Assembly: GCF_000346465.2 (NCBI RefSeq)
Contig: NC_034012.1
Span: forward strand, 14,343,119-14,407,118
DNA length: 64,000 bases
Source: Prunus persica
Lineage: Eukaryota > Streptophyta > Magnoliopsida > Rosales > Rosaceae
Direction of reading: 5' to 3'
In this document: piece after piece, positions 1 through 9,466 of the stretch
Layout: every line of letters starts with the position of its first letter
How positions within the stretch are numbered: the stretch's first letter is position 1
Made by a program: the position numbers and the translations under genes
Notes under the pieces: model-generated
What the model saw: only the letters and a program-made list of their open reading frames with translations
What the model was told of the DNA's origin: nothing
Databases searched by the model: none

Positions 1-565
1 AAAAGTGATCCATTTTGTCGCACAAAATACATTTTCCGTCGAGCAAGTACGTGGCGAAAGCCCACGTTTGTGCGACGAAAAATTCTTTTCATCGTACAAA
101 TTTCAGTCTCGCAAAATCAAATTTTTATCGTGCATGAACGTGCCGACATCAAAGTTTACGCGAGGACATAAAATTCCGTCGCGCAAGTTTTTGCCGCCAA
201 AATAAAAATATCCCACGTTTTTCTTACGCGACGATCAAGCTTGTCGTCATGCTAAGTTGTCTTTTGCGACGACTTTTGTCGTTGCCCAAATGTTTGCCGC
301 CAAAGAAAAAAACCCACTGTTTTCTGTCCAACTTTACGCGACGAAAAGGGAAACCGTCATGCAAGGTTTTCTCTCGCGACGAAATCTTTCGTCGTGCAAG
401 TGTTTGGTGTCAAAAAAAATAAACCCGCGTTCTCTTCCTCACTTTGCGCAACGATCTTGTCTTTTATCTTACTAAGATTTCTTGTGCAACGAAACTTTTG
501 GTCGCTCAAGTTTTCGATATTTTGCTCGACGAACGTCGTCGCGCAAATAGGAAAATGTAGTAGTA
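1..565 (+). mobile_element. CACTA transposon, 3' part (cut by window edge)
   Basis: The stretch is packed with GCGCGACGAA / TTCGTCGCGCAA subterminal repeats in both orientations. It ends with AAAATGTAGTAGTA near 551-565, a degraded form of the terminus AAAATGTAGTAGTG seen at 5023-5036. The apparent reading frames here, with recurring FVAQ or SSRK, are by-products of the repeats. The left end lies outside the window. Confidence 0.7.
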
Positions 566-755
566 GTTTGAGCCTAAATTCCACACGCAAGCCCAATCAA
601 AATTGGCCCATAGCAGATACAGGAGTTTTGGGCTTTGTTTTTGATGTCAGAGACCAGATAGTTTTTGAAAGCCCAAACCCTTGTACACCAATTATCAAGG
701 ATAAAATTCATCAACTAAAAATTAATTACCATTAAGATGGTGATTTATTTGTATA
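566..755. other. intergenic, no gene recognised
   Basis: Unique-looking sequence lies between the end of the first CACTA and a Helitron. No conserved protein, RNA gene or repeat boundary was seen. Confidence 0.4.
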
Positions 756-1046
756 CTAGCCACTTGGCACATGCTCACACCTTGGCACATGCTGTGAGCA
801 TGTGCCAATTGGTTTTTTTTTTTCTTTTTTCTTTTAATTTTAGAATTAAGAAAATATAACATGGGTATGACCTATTATTTGATTTGTTTTTAATTTTAAT
901 TTTTTTAATATGAAAAAATGTGAATTTACCATATTATCCTCATTTAATTAATAATTTCAATCCTTAATATTTGAATTAACAAAGGAAATTTTCTGGTATT
1001 TTGAATGTTTCACCATTCTCTGCCTTTTGCTTTATATATATATAGA
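756..1046 (-). mobile_element. non-autonomous Helitron (291 bp)
   Basis: Read on the minus strand the element starts with TCTATATATATATAAAGC, directly after a host A. It ends in CTAG directly before a host T. About 15-40 bp before the end is a strong hairpin (GCACATGCT/AGCATGTGC). A|TC...hairpin...CTRR|T without a target duplication is the Helitron signature. A related copy in opposite orientation lies at about 50988-51283. No Rep/helicase is encoded. Confidence 0.7.
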
Positions 1047-1070
1047 TTTGTATATTTTCTATTTAATTTT

Positions 1071-1153
1071 TGAGTGTTTTATTGTCAAATTATGTCCACA
1101 AAATGTGATCAACTAGGTTTCAAGTGTTCCTCTCCTTTAGGCGTACGTCTTCA
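1071..1153 (+). promoter_or_regulatory. distal 5' flank of peptide gene 1, severed by CACTA
   Basis: This segment matches the flank upstream of peptide gene 2 (about 26470-26552) and gene 3 (about 31625-31712). In those copies it runs straight into the CT-rich core promoter. Here it is cut off from that promoter by the CACTA at 1154-5036. Confidence 0.75.
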
Positions 1154-1708
1154 CACTAGTAAAAAAAACCCCTTGCGCGACGAAAAACTATTCGTCGCTC
1201 AAAGTCACTTTGCGCGACGAAACCCAAAACTTCGTCGCTCAAAGTCTTGCGCGACCAAATTTTGCGCGACGAAAAACAATTCGTAGCGCAAAGTCACTTC
1301 GCGCGACAAACTTTTGCGCGACGACAATACATCGTCGCTCAAAGTCTTGCGCGACCAAATTTTGCGCGACGAAAAAACATTCGTCGCGCAAAGTAACTTT
1401 GCGAGACAACAATACATCGTCGCTCAAAGTGACTTTGCGCGACGAAACAATAAACTTCGTCGCGCAAAGTCCTTATAAAAATAAAATATATTTTTTAAAA
1501 TCTTTGCATGACGTAATCCAAACATTTCGTCACCTAAACTAATTTATTTTTGTTTTTTATTTTGTATGCATAACACTTAAGAAATTAAACAGTATATATA
1601 TTTATTAAGTAGCTTTAAATTTATTATTTTAGATCGGATCGGATTTTTGTTAGAAAAATATATTATTGTTGTTCAGATTGGGTTTTTGTTAGAAAATATA
1701 TATTTTAA

Positions 1709-2640
1709 ATTGACGATCGAATTAGTTCATTGCATTCATATAGGGTCAAGGAGTGTAGCTGTAAAAAATCATCAAAATCGGAGTTAAAATAACCGTTAAA
1801 TCGTGATTTTTCATTATAACCGTCGAAAAGTTTTGTCCCATTACTTGATCTCTGAATGTTTATTTTTTTCGATTTTTGGCGTATATGATCTCGAAGTATA
1901 AACAAACAAGTTTGACGGTTGGATCGTTGAAACTAGTTTTGGTGAATGCATATGCCATCAAAATAATATATTCACTAACAATTAAGAGTTTATTTATACG
2001 TTCGTTAAATATAACATAAGATTTTGTGGTATCCACTAGTGTAAATATTTTAAATTGAAGATCAAATTCAGTCATTGTATTCATATAGGGTCAAGGAGTG
2101 TAGCTGTAAAAAATCATCAAAATCGGAGTTAAAATAACCGTTAAATCGTGATTTTTCATTATAACCGTCGAAACGTTTTGTCCCATTACTTGATCTCTGA
2201 ATGTTTATTTTTTCCAATTTTTGGCGTATATGATCTCGAAGTATAAACAAACAAGTTTGACGGTTGGATCGTTGAAACTAGTTTTGGTGAATGCATATGC
2301 CATCAAAACAATATATTCACTAACAATTAAGAGGTTATTTATACGTTCGTTAGATATAACATAAGATTTTGTGGTATCCACTAGTGTAAATATTTTAAAT
2401 TGAAGATCAAATTCAGTCATTGTATTCATATATGGTCAAGGAGTGTAGCTGTAAAAAAAATCATCAAAATCGGAGTTAAAATAACCGTTAAATCGTAATT
2501 TTTCATTTATAACCATCGAAAAGTTTTGTCCCGTTACTAGATCTCTGAATGTTTGTTTTTTACGATTTTTGGGGTATACGATCTTGAAGTATATACAAAT
2601 AAGTCTGACGGTTGGATCGTTGAATGGTGTGTGTATATAT
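1709..2640. repeat. 345-bp tandem repeat, about 2.7 copies, inside CACTA
   Basis: The landmark TAGGGTCAAG recurs at 1741 and 2086, and as TATGGTCAAG at 2431. The period is exactly 345 bp both times. The third copy is truncated near 2640. The minus-strand reading frames repeat with it and are not taken as genes. Confidence 0.9.
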
Positions 2641-2934
2641 ATTTATTTATTAAGTAGCTTTAAATTTATTTATTTTGTACGTATAACACTTAAGAAATTG
2701 AATAGTATATATATTTATTAAGCAGCTTTAACCTTATTTATATTTTAAATTGTAAAATAAAATATTTTTATTTTTATTATTCATAACAATTATTTTTATA
2801 AATATTGTGTTACGAACCAATTTTTCGTCTCTCAAAAGTTTGCGCAACCAACAGTTTGTCGCGCAAAACTCTAAAAATTTGGACGGGTACCAAAAATGGG
2901 ACACGGGATTTAAAAAAAATAAAAAAAATTTAGA

Positions 2935-3520
2935 CTTTGCGCGACCAATATTTTTTGTCACTCAAAACTTTGCGCGACCAATATTTTTTGTCGCTCAAAA
3001 CTTTGCGCGACCAATATATATTTTTCGTCTCGCAAAATTTGGGCTGGTACCAAAAATCGGACGAGGGAATTTTTTAGACTTTGCGCGACCAATATGTATT
3101 TTTCGTCGCGCAAAAATTTAAAAATTTTGGCGGGTACCAAAAATGGGACGCGGGGATTTTTATTTTTTTAAATAATTTTTTTAGACTTTCCGCGACCAAT
3201 ATTCCTATATTCGTCGCGCAAAAATTTAAAACTTTTAGCGGGTACCAAAAATGGGACGCGGGGATTTTTATTTTTTTTAAATAATTTTTTTAGACTTTGC
3301 GCGACCAATATTCCTATATTCGTCGCGCAAAAATTTAAAAATTTTGGCGGGTACCAAAAATGGGACGCGGGGATTTTTATTTTTTTTAAATAATTTTTTT
3401 AGACTTTGCGCGACCAATATTCCTATATTCGTCGCGCAAAACTTTGCGCGACCAATATTCCTATATTCGTCGCGCAAAACTTTTCGCGACCAATATGTTT
3501 CGTTGCGCAAAGTGATACGG
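2935..3520. repeat. GCGCGACCAAT subterminal array with 108-109 bp period
   Basis: The landmark CGGGTACC occurs at 3131, 3239 and 3348. Each unit joins a GCGCGACCAAT...TTCGTCGCGCAA motif to an AT-rich spacer. The motif alone is denser at both edges. Such arrays usually bind the transposase in CACTA elements; that role is inferred here. Confidence 0.8.
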
Positions 3521-3524
3521 TTTT

Positions 3525-4070
3525 TGAAACCGAAATAACTCCTCCACCATTTTCTCAATGCCTTTCTCTACTCTTACCTCTCCTTTCTCTTTCCCTCTCC
3601 CCAAATCCCACCATTTCTCTCACTCACTCCTCTCACTTAATCTCTCATCTCTCTCTTCACTATCTCTCACTCTCTCTCTCTCACTCTCTCATCTCTCTAT
3701 CACTATCTTCTCTAATTCTCTCACACTCACTTCTCCCTCTCATTCTCATTCACTCTCAATCTTGCCAAAAGGTATATTCTCTCCAAATTTTAAATTTTTT
3801 TCATTAATATGTGTTTTTGGAGTTAATTTTGAGTTTGTGTGGGTTTTGGGGTTGAGTAAAGGGGAGGGATTGGAGTTTGGGTTGGATTTGTGGTATAACA
3901 ATTTTAGGGGAGATTACGCCCTTTTTTTTTTTTGGTGTGGTTATTTGACCATATTTGTTTTTTTTGTAGGGAATCATCGAGACTTTGACGGCTAAAGTTG
4001 AGGATTAGGAAGCTATCAAAACATATCCTCCGCCACTACCACCACAATACGCTTGTATTAGGATTTTATT
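3525..4070 (+). other. pyrimidine-rich internal segment, possible captured 5' gene part
   Basis: A run of CTCTCT/TTCTCC sequence resembling a plant 5' leader is followed by a G-rich stretch. At about 3969 an intron-like TTTTTTTGTAG acceptor precedes a short segment ending in a proline-type codon run (CCTCCGCCACTACCACCAC). The 145-codon frame at 3558-3995 is low-complexity Ser/Leu and not recognisable as a protein. Confidence 0.35.
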
Positions 4071-4560
4071 ATTGTACTTTGTTAATTTATGTGTACATTT
4101 TAAATATTGTATATATATATTTATTGGATAATTTAATCACTATTTTTCATATGTAATTTTATTTTGAATATGTCAATTTAAATTAAAGTAATTAAAAAAA
4201 TCATACAATTAAATTAAATTTAAAAAGTAAAAATTAATATCAATTTAAATTAAAGTAATTTTAAAAAGAAATCATACAATTAAATTAAATTTAAAAAGTA
4301 AAAATTTGAACAAATTCATATAAATAAATTCATATTAAAGAAATAATAAAACAAAAAGTCAAAAACCTTGCGCGACAAAATATTTCGTAGCGCAAACTAT
4401 TAAATTAGTTTATTTTAAATTAAAAAAATTTAAAACAAAAAATATTTCGTCGCGCAAAGATTTGCGCGACGTTAGTATTCGTCGCGCAAAACTCAAAAAA
4501 TTTGGGCAGGTACCAAAAATTGGACACGGGAATTTTTTATTTTTTATAAATTTTTTTTAG

Positions 4561-4900
4561 ACTTTACGCGACCAATGTTTTTCGTCGCTCAAAACTTTGC
4601 GCGACCAATATATTTCGTCGCGCAAGCCTTTGCGCGACCAATGGATTTCGTCGCGCAAAACTTTACGCGACCAATGTTTTTCGTCGCTCAAAACTTTGCG
4701 CGACCAATATATTTCGTCGCGCAAGCCTTTGCGCGACCAATGGATTTCGTTGCGCACAACTTTGCGCTACCAATATTTTTCGTCGCGCAAAGTCACTTTG
4801 CGCGACCAATCTTTTTCGTCGCGCAAAGTCGCTTTGCGCTACCAATATTTTTTCGTCGCGCAAAGTCACTTTTGGGTGACCAATGAAAAAACTTCGTCGC
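4561..4900. repeat. 33-bp/99-bp GCGCGACCAAT array at right CACTA subterminus
   Basis: ACTTTACGCG begins at 4561 and again at 4660, a 99-bp period built of three 33-bp variants of a GCGCGACCAAT...TTCGTCGCGCAA motif. The multiple of three creates long repetitive frames on both strands; these are not genes. Confidence 0.85.
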
Positions 4901-5005
4901 GCAAAGTCTTTCTTCACGATCTTTGCGCGACGGATTCTGCGCGACGAAGTTTCTGTCGCGCTGAAATTTGTGCGACTACAATGTATTTTGCGCGACGAAA
5001 TTCGC

Positions 5006-5183
5006 TTCGTCGCGCAAAGTGTAAAATGTAGTAGTGTCAGTTCAACGATGTCCACAGAAATTCTTCTCTCTCCCTCTCTTCCCCCACCACCCCCTTCGTC
5101 GCGCAAAGTGTAAAATGTAGTAGTGTCAGTTCAACGATGTCCACAGAAATTCTTCTCTCTCCCTCTCTTCCCCCACCACCCCT
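5006..5183. repeat. 89-bp direct duplication of CACTA end plus flank
   Basis: TTCGTCGCGCAAAGTG...TAGTG plus 58 bp of host promoter occurs at 5006-5094 and again from 5095. The second copy carries its own TAGTG (5121-5125) followed by TCAGTTCAACG. The duplicated piece therefore spans the transposon-host junction and arose after the insertion. Confidence 0.85.
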
Positions 5184-5238
5184 CTCTGTCCTCAAGGGTC
5201 TATAAATTGGTTGAGGCCAAGCCACATTAAGTTCACTC
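5126..5238 (+). promoter_or_regulatory. core promoter of peptide gene 1 with TATA box
   Basis: A CT-rich stretch is followed by TCTATAAATT (TATA at about 5201), as at 26621 and 31781 in genes 2 and 3. In those genes the start codon lies about 80 bp downstream. Here an LTR element at 5239-7694 separates TATA box and ATG by over 2.5 kb. Confidence 0.7.
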
Positions 5239-5479
5239 TGTAAGAGTATCAATGATGATGATATTGCCAAGTGTCAATAGATCAATGAGTAAGCTGTTAG
5301 AATGTGGTTAGAGTTAGCAAAGTAAGTAGCGAGCTAAGACTGTAGTTACGTTGATATAAAGATTGTAATGTGTTCAGTTAGAGCTTAACGAAATACAAAA
5401 ACCTACAATTCCTTCTCTGAAATTCTCTTTGCTTCTATAGTTTCTTTACGATGTTCTTCAATTTCTCTTCATCTTAACA
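5239..5479 (+). repeat. 5' LTR of non-autonomous element
   Basis: A 241-bp LTR matching 7451-7694 with a few percent divergence by eye. It contains GATATAAAGATTG as a likely LTR TATA region. Confidence 0.9.
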
Positions 5480-6399
5480 TGGTATCAAGAGCTATGGATC
5501 GATCCTGACTTCTTATGCTTCAGCTTTTTATGCCTTGACATTCTTTTTTGGACTTCCATGGAAATTGACGTGAATATCTGCTTCTTCCATATCACTCTTG
5601 GATTCTCAATTTCGCCAAACTGAATCATGGTTTGGGTTTCTATTCAGCTTGCTATTGGGGTTTTTCATTCTCATATTTGATTCGAGTACGTCTCAATAGG
5701 GTTTTGTCACTGTTTTGGGAATTTCCATTGTTCTTGATCGATTGCTAGTCAATTTTGGGGCTTTTATATGAGATTGCTGATTTCAAACCTTCAAATTGGG
5801 GATTTACACAAAACCGCCTCCGAAGCTTCTTAAAATTGCTCTCTTTGTCAAGAAATGGCCTCATAGATCTCAAGCAGGAGGGCTTGAAAGGCATGCCTTG
5901 ACCCTCCACCTTGCACTTGCCAAAATTGCTCTCTTTGTTTTATGTAAAATTCCTACTCAAATTGTAGCTGCTCAGATTGATTCGACTCGTTGACTTCAAT
6001 TCCATGTCCGCCTACGGAGGTTCTATTTCCTCAACTACGGTGGATTTCAGATTATTAGTTGCATTCCTGCTCTTTGGATCCTATGGATGTTCTTGTGGTA
6101 TGTCTGTTGTTCATCCTCTGTCTCTTTGATTTCAATAATTAGAGAAATACTATGTTCAAAGATTCAAGCTTTCTATCCACCTTTGATAGTTATTGTAGCT
6201 GCTCCCAAATCAAATATTGAATTCCTTGCTATAACATCACCTTCCTGTTCTTGAATACATCACCATGGATCAAATATTGATGGTTCATTTGTTATTTGCT
6301 TTGTCAATTTTCTAGTGCATCAAAAATCTCAATACCCCTATTCTTGACTCTTAAATCCCACTTCTTTGGAGAATAAGAAAATCTTCAATCAATCAATCC

Positions 6400-6765
6400 T
6401 TACATGGTTCTGTCACAATTCTCTTCTCACTCTTCTTATCTCAGGGGACAAAGAATTTCCCATTTCTCATTCTCTTCTATCTCTTTTCTCCAATATCTAA
6501 GGCAACAAAAGAATTTCTCAACTCTTCCTCTTTCCTATCTTATTTCTACAATCTCTAAGGTACAACAGAATTTCCCTCTAAGGGTACAACAGAATTTCCC
6601 AATTCTTCCTCTTTTCTATGTCCTTTCTACAATCTCTCTGATTAGGGAACAAAAGAATTTCCCAATTCTTCTTTCTTTCTATCTCCTTTCTTTAATTTCT
6701 TTAAATTCTCAGGGAACAAAGAATTTCCCTTTTCTCTTATTCTATCTTTTTCTAAATGTGGGGGT
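6400..6765 (+). repeat. degenerate internal repeat of LTR element
   Basis: Units containing AATTTCCC..TTCTTCCTCTTT..TATCTC..TTTCTACAATCTCT recur about five times at 60-75 bp spacing. Confidence 0.6.
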
Positions 6766-6990
6766 CTGACTACATAATTGATTTGACTTGCTTATTGAGG
6801 ATGCAATTATTTGGAAAATTTGGGATAATTGATGGTTCATACAGTGAATCAGTTGGTAAATCTCATGGGCAAACAGTTAATAATTTGTGGGCAAACAATC
6901 AATAAGTTGCGAAATTCGTTGACTGGAAGAGTTGATGGAGCACTGGGGTGTATTTGAGTTGTCTGTGGTTTCTATACTCTCTCTGGATCA

Positions 6991-7371
6991 GTGAAAGGGG
7001 TAATCGATCAGTCAAATGAAATAATTGCTCCTGGCAAGACTGTTATCTCTGGAAATGACAAGTTTGCAATGGACATTCCTTTGGTGACGCCAGAATTGCA
7101 CTTTGATCGCATTTCGCATTTTGATCTCAACGTAGTTCCAGATATACAAAACTGTGTGGTAGCCAGTGATAATCATTACAATGCCACAGTCCTGCTAGTA
7201 GTTTCTTCAACCATTGTTAGTTTCATTATGGCATTGGCTGGTGGTTTTCAGTGGAAACTCAGACACATAGCTCAACCTCCTGTTCTTCAATGTTCCAAAT
7301 CCTTGTGCTCATGCATTTGTTACTCAGTCATGCTTGCGTCTGCAGCATGTTTCCTATGCCGAACAGTTTGA
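6991..7371 (+). CDS. open frame of unknown origin inside LTR element
   Basis: A 126-codon open frame lies in the element interior. It has one hydrophobic segment around residues 65-85 and a Cys-rich C-terminus. It shows no Copia catalytic motif and I do not recognise it. It could be captured host sequence or chance. An overlapping frame at about 7320-7460 resembles the C-terminal tail read of Copia polyproteins next to the purine tract. Confidence 0.25.
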   Translation: MKGVIDQSNEIIAPGKTVISGNDKFAMDIPLVTPELHFDRISHFDLNVVPDIQNCVVASDNHYNATVLLVVSSTIVSFIMALAGGFQWKLRHIAQPPVLQCSKSLCSCICYSVMLASAACFLCRTV

Positions 7372-7450
7372 AGGCCTCATTGCCTCTCTTTTTCCACATC
7401 ACTATTCCAATCTTATGCTTGGCTCCTCCAAGCATGAGATTGAGGGGGGA

Positions 7451-7694
7451 TGTAAGAGTATCAATGATGATGATATTGCCAAGTGTCAACAGATCAATGA
7501 GTAAGCTGTTAGAATGTGGTTTGAGTTGTTAGCAAAGCGAGTAGCCAGCTAAGACTGTAGTTAGGTTGATATAAAGATTGTAATGTGCTCAGTTAGAGCT
7601 TAAAGAAATACAGAAACCTACAATTCCTTCTCTGAAATTCTCTCTGCTTCTACAGTTTCTTTACTCTGTTCTTCAATTTCTCTTCATCTTAACA
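7451..7694 (+). repeat. 3' LTR, candidate new promoter of peptide gene 1
   Basis: The 244-bp LTR ends 46 bp before the ATG of peptide gene 1. A TATAAAG motif at about 7570 would place transcription starts in the LTR, upstream of the ATG. LTR-driven expression is inference. Confidence 0.85.
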
Positions 7695-7740
7695 CACTCA
7701 ACAATCTTGTCTTCACCTTAATTGTGCTGTTAAGAAAAAC

Positions 7741-8006
7741 ATGGCATCATCCTCTCTTCTTCTTGGCTTTATGTTTGCTCTTGTGATCCTTATCTCCTCT
7801 GAGGTCTCAGCTCGTGAGCTGGTGGAAACTGCTAGTCAAGTAGCTAGTGAGTTTCTAATCTTTTAACTGAACACATAACCCTATGCACGTCAACTGATAT
7901 GAATTCTTTTTATATAAAGGACGACTTATATAGATAGATTACTCTTATTTCAGTTGGTAGACACTCTTCTGAATGCGGGCCGGTCTTCAATTGCGGCCGT
8001 CGTTAG
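7741..8006 (+). CDS. small secreted peptide gene 1 (two exons, truncated, 52 residues)
   Basis: The exons are 7741-7846 and 7954-8006. The intron starts GTGAGTTTCT and ends TTATTTCAG, phase 1, as in genes 2 and 3. Residues 1-25 form a signal peptide (MASSSLLLGFMFALVILISS, then EVSA) followed by RELVE. This leader is typical of plant glycine-rich-protein (GRP, PF07172-type) secreted proteins. The mature part has two cysteines (ECGPVFNCGRR) and stops at TAG 8004, where gene 2 reads on. Downstream DNA still matches exon 2 of gene 2 but carries a 3' deletion relative to it. The gene is therefore shortened and may be dying, although the frame from ATG to stop is clean. Its 5' UTR is split by an LTR element. 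Function unknown; an apoplastic peptide is inferred. Confidence 0.6.
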
Positions 8007-8697
8007 TATTCTGAATGCATACCTAAACCGAGAGGGCATGGCCCCCCAGCCCCTGGCCCCGGGAGAGTATAGGCACGGCTAAGGCCAACATGAAAAACCA
8101 GGACCCTTTTTCAGTGGATATTACAGGTATACTATGTGGTAATATAATATGTGTTTTATCAATTATAAAGGTTAATGTAATGTATTGGTTGAGTTGTTAA
8201 TAAAACTCTCAATCATAATTAATTAGGATTTTAAGGTTGATCTTTATACTAGTACTCATATCATATTGTGTCTAAGATATGTGGCTTTCTATCTTTATAT
8301 ATACGTTTGAAATCTATCCTAGCAATTTCTATCTTTATATATGTGTCTAACAGTCACTACTAGAAAATCACCTACTAGCCACTGATATAGATAGAAATTC
8401 AAATAAGTGACTTTAAATTTTTGTGTGGATACTAATAATACCACCATGCCTATTAAAGTAATTAGGCATGGACATGAGTGTCTAATACAATTAAAGTGAA
8501 TTTCAGACTTTTACTTAATATTTAGACTTCTTTATTAGTCCCAAATGATGTTGAAAGAAGCTGTCAGCTGCTCCAATGTTTTATTCAACAATGTCCTCTT
8601 TTTGAAACTCTTTCAAAAATATCCTCTATAAAACCTCCTTATTGGCCCAGTATCATTTTTATCACTTTTTTGGTCATGTGAAATTTGTCTCTGCTAC

Positions 8698-8880
8698 TGC
8701 TCTCTCTCTCTCTCTCTCTCAATTTTGTTTTCTTCTTCTTCTTCTTCTTCTTCTTCTTCTTCTTCTTCTTCTTCTATGATCTGCTATCTCTGAGATGACA
8801 CCCCCAATTGCTTTCTTCTTTGCTTCTTCTTCTTCTCTTCTATGATATGCTCTATCTAAGATGAAATCCCAATTTTGCAT

Positions 8881-8937
<57 letters not shown>
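8698..8937. repeat. microsatellite cluster (CT)n, (TTC)n, (CT)n
   Basis: (CT) at about 8700-8720, (TTC/TCT) at about 8732-8775, and a (CT) run of roughly 27 units at 8884-8936. The matching cluster in unit 2 has a longer first (CT) run. The Leu/Ser and Arg/Glu frames here are artefacts. Confidence 0.95.
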
Positions 8938-8939
<2 letters not shown>

Positions 8940-9330
8940 GATTCCCAACCCTAATTCCCAATTATCCATTTCTTCTTTTCCTAGGTCCAAAGACCCATCT
9001 TCCTCATCCACATCATTAGCCACCGCAAGCACCACCAACGAGTTTGCAAACCCAATTTGTAATATTTGTTCTTGAAATGGGTAGATTGGCATTGACTTTA
9101 AATTTTTGTTTGAAACAGAAGCATTTATTTATCTGAAACCCAACAAAAACTTTCCAAGACAGACTTGAAAAAAAAAAGTGATACGATGATAAAATAGCAA
9201 TACAGGGCCAATACGATGACAATAGGTAAGACAATAAAAAAAACTTAGAAATTTCAAATTTATTGCATATATATTGTCTGTTTATTGCAATAAACATGCT
9301 CAGCAAGATAACTCTACAAGCTCTCTCCCT

Positions 9331-9466
9331 TCGCGTATATTGCTTGTATATTGCATGTTTATTGCATGTATAATACATGTTTATTGCGTATTTATTGCAT
9401 GTGTATTGCTTGTTTATTGCATGTGTATTGCTTGTTTATTGCGTGTATATCGCGTGTTTATTGCAG
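9331..9466 (+). repeat. TTGCATGTTTAT minisatellite (12-bp unit)
   Basis: About eleven imperfect copies of a 12-bp unit of the type TTGCATGTTTAT/TTGCGTGTATAT follow each other. The corresponding array in unit 2 adjoins the assembly gap at 28387-28774. Confidence 0.9.

Larger units (their letters stand above)
1154..5036. mobile_element. non-autonomous CACTA transposon, 3.88 kb, TSD TCA
   Basis: The termini are CACTAGTAAAA (1154) and TGTAGTAGTG (5036), flanked by TCA at 1151-1153 and 5037-5039. The paralogous loci at 26549-26553 and about 31709-31713 read cttcagttcaacg without an insert and with one TCA, so the boundaries follow from an empty-site comparison. The interior has GCGCGACGAA subterminal arrays, a 345-bp tandem repeat, 108-bp and 99-bp periodic arrays and a pyrimidine-rich segment that may be captured. 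No CACTA transposase (TNP2/TNPA) is visible, so it depends on an enzyme encoded elsewhere. The first base after the CACTA core differs between the ends (CACTAG versus CACTAC). Confidence 0.9.
5239..7694 (+). mobile_element. non-autonomous Copia-type LTR element, 2,456 bp, TSD CACTC
   Basis: LTRs at 5239-5479 and 7451-7694 start with TGTAAGAGTATC and end with CATCTTAACA. The duplication CACTC is present at 5234-5238 and 7695-7699. The primer site TGGTATCAAGAGC (5480-5492), complementary to initiator tRNA-Met, follows the left LTR directly. A purine tract ending GAGGGGGGATG abuts the right LTR. The interior has no gag, integrase or reverse transcriptase, so the element is LARD/TRIM-like. It sits in the 5' UTR of peptide gene 1; in gene 2 the site reads AGTTCACACAACAATC. 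Confidence 0.92.

Noticed and set aside
4561..4900. CRISPR-like regular array
   Set aside because: Eukaryotic context, no unique spacers, and variants of one 33-bp motif; a CACTA subterminal array.
4557..5106. Long overlapping frames on both strands rich in FVAQ, SSRK or FARP
   Set aside because: They follow the 33-bp GCGCGACGAA/TTCGTCGCGCAA repeat, a multiple of three, and appear in several frames at once. Transposon subterminal repeats, not genes.
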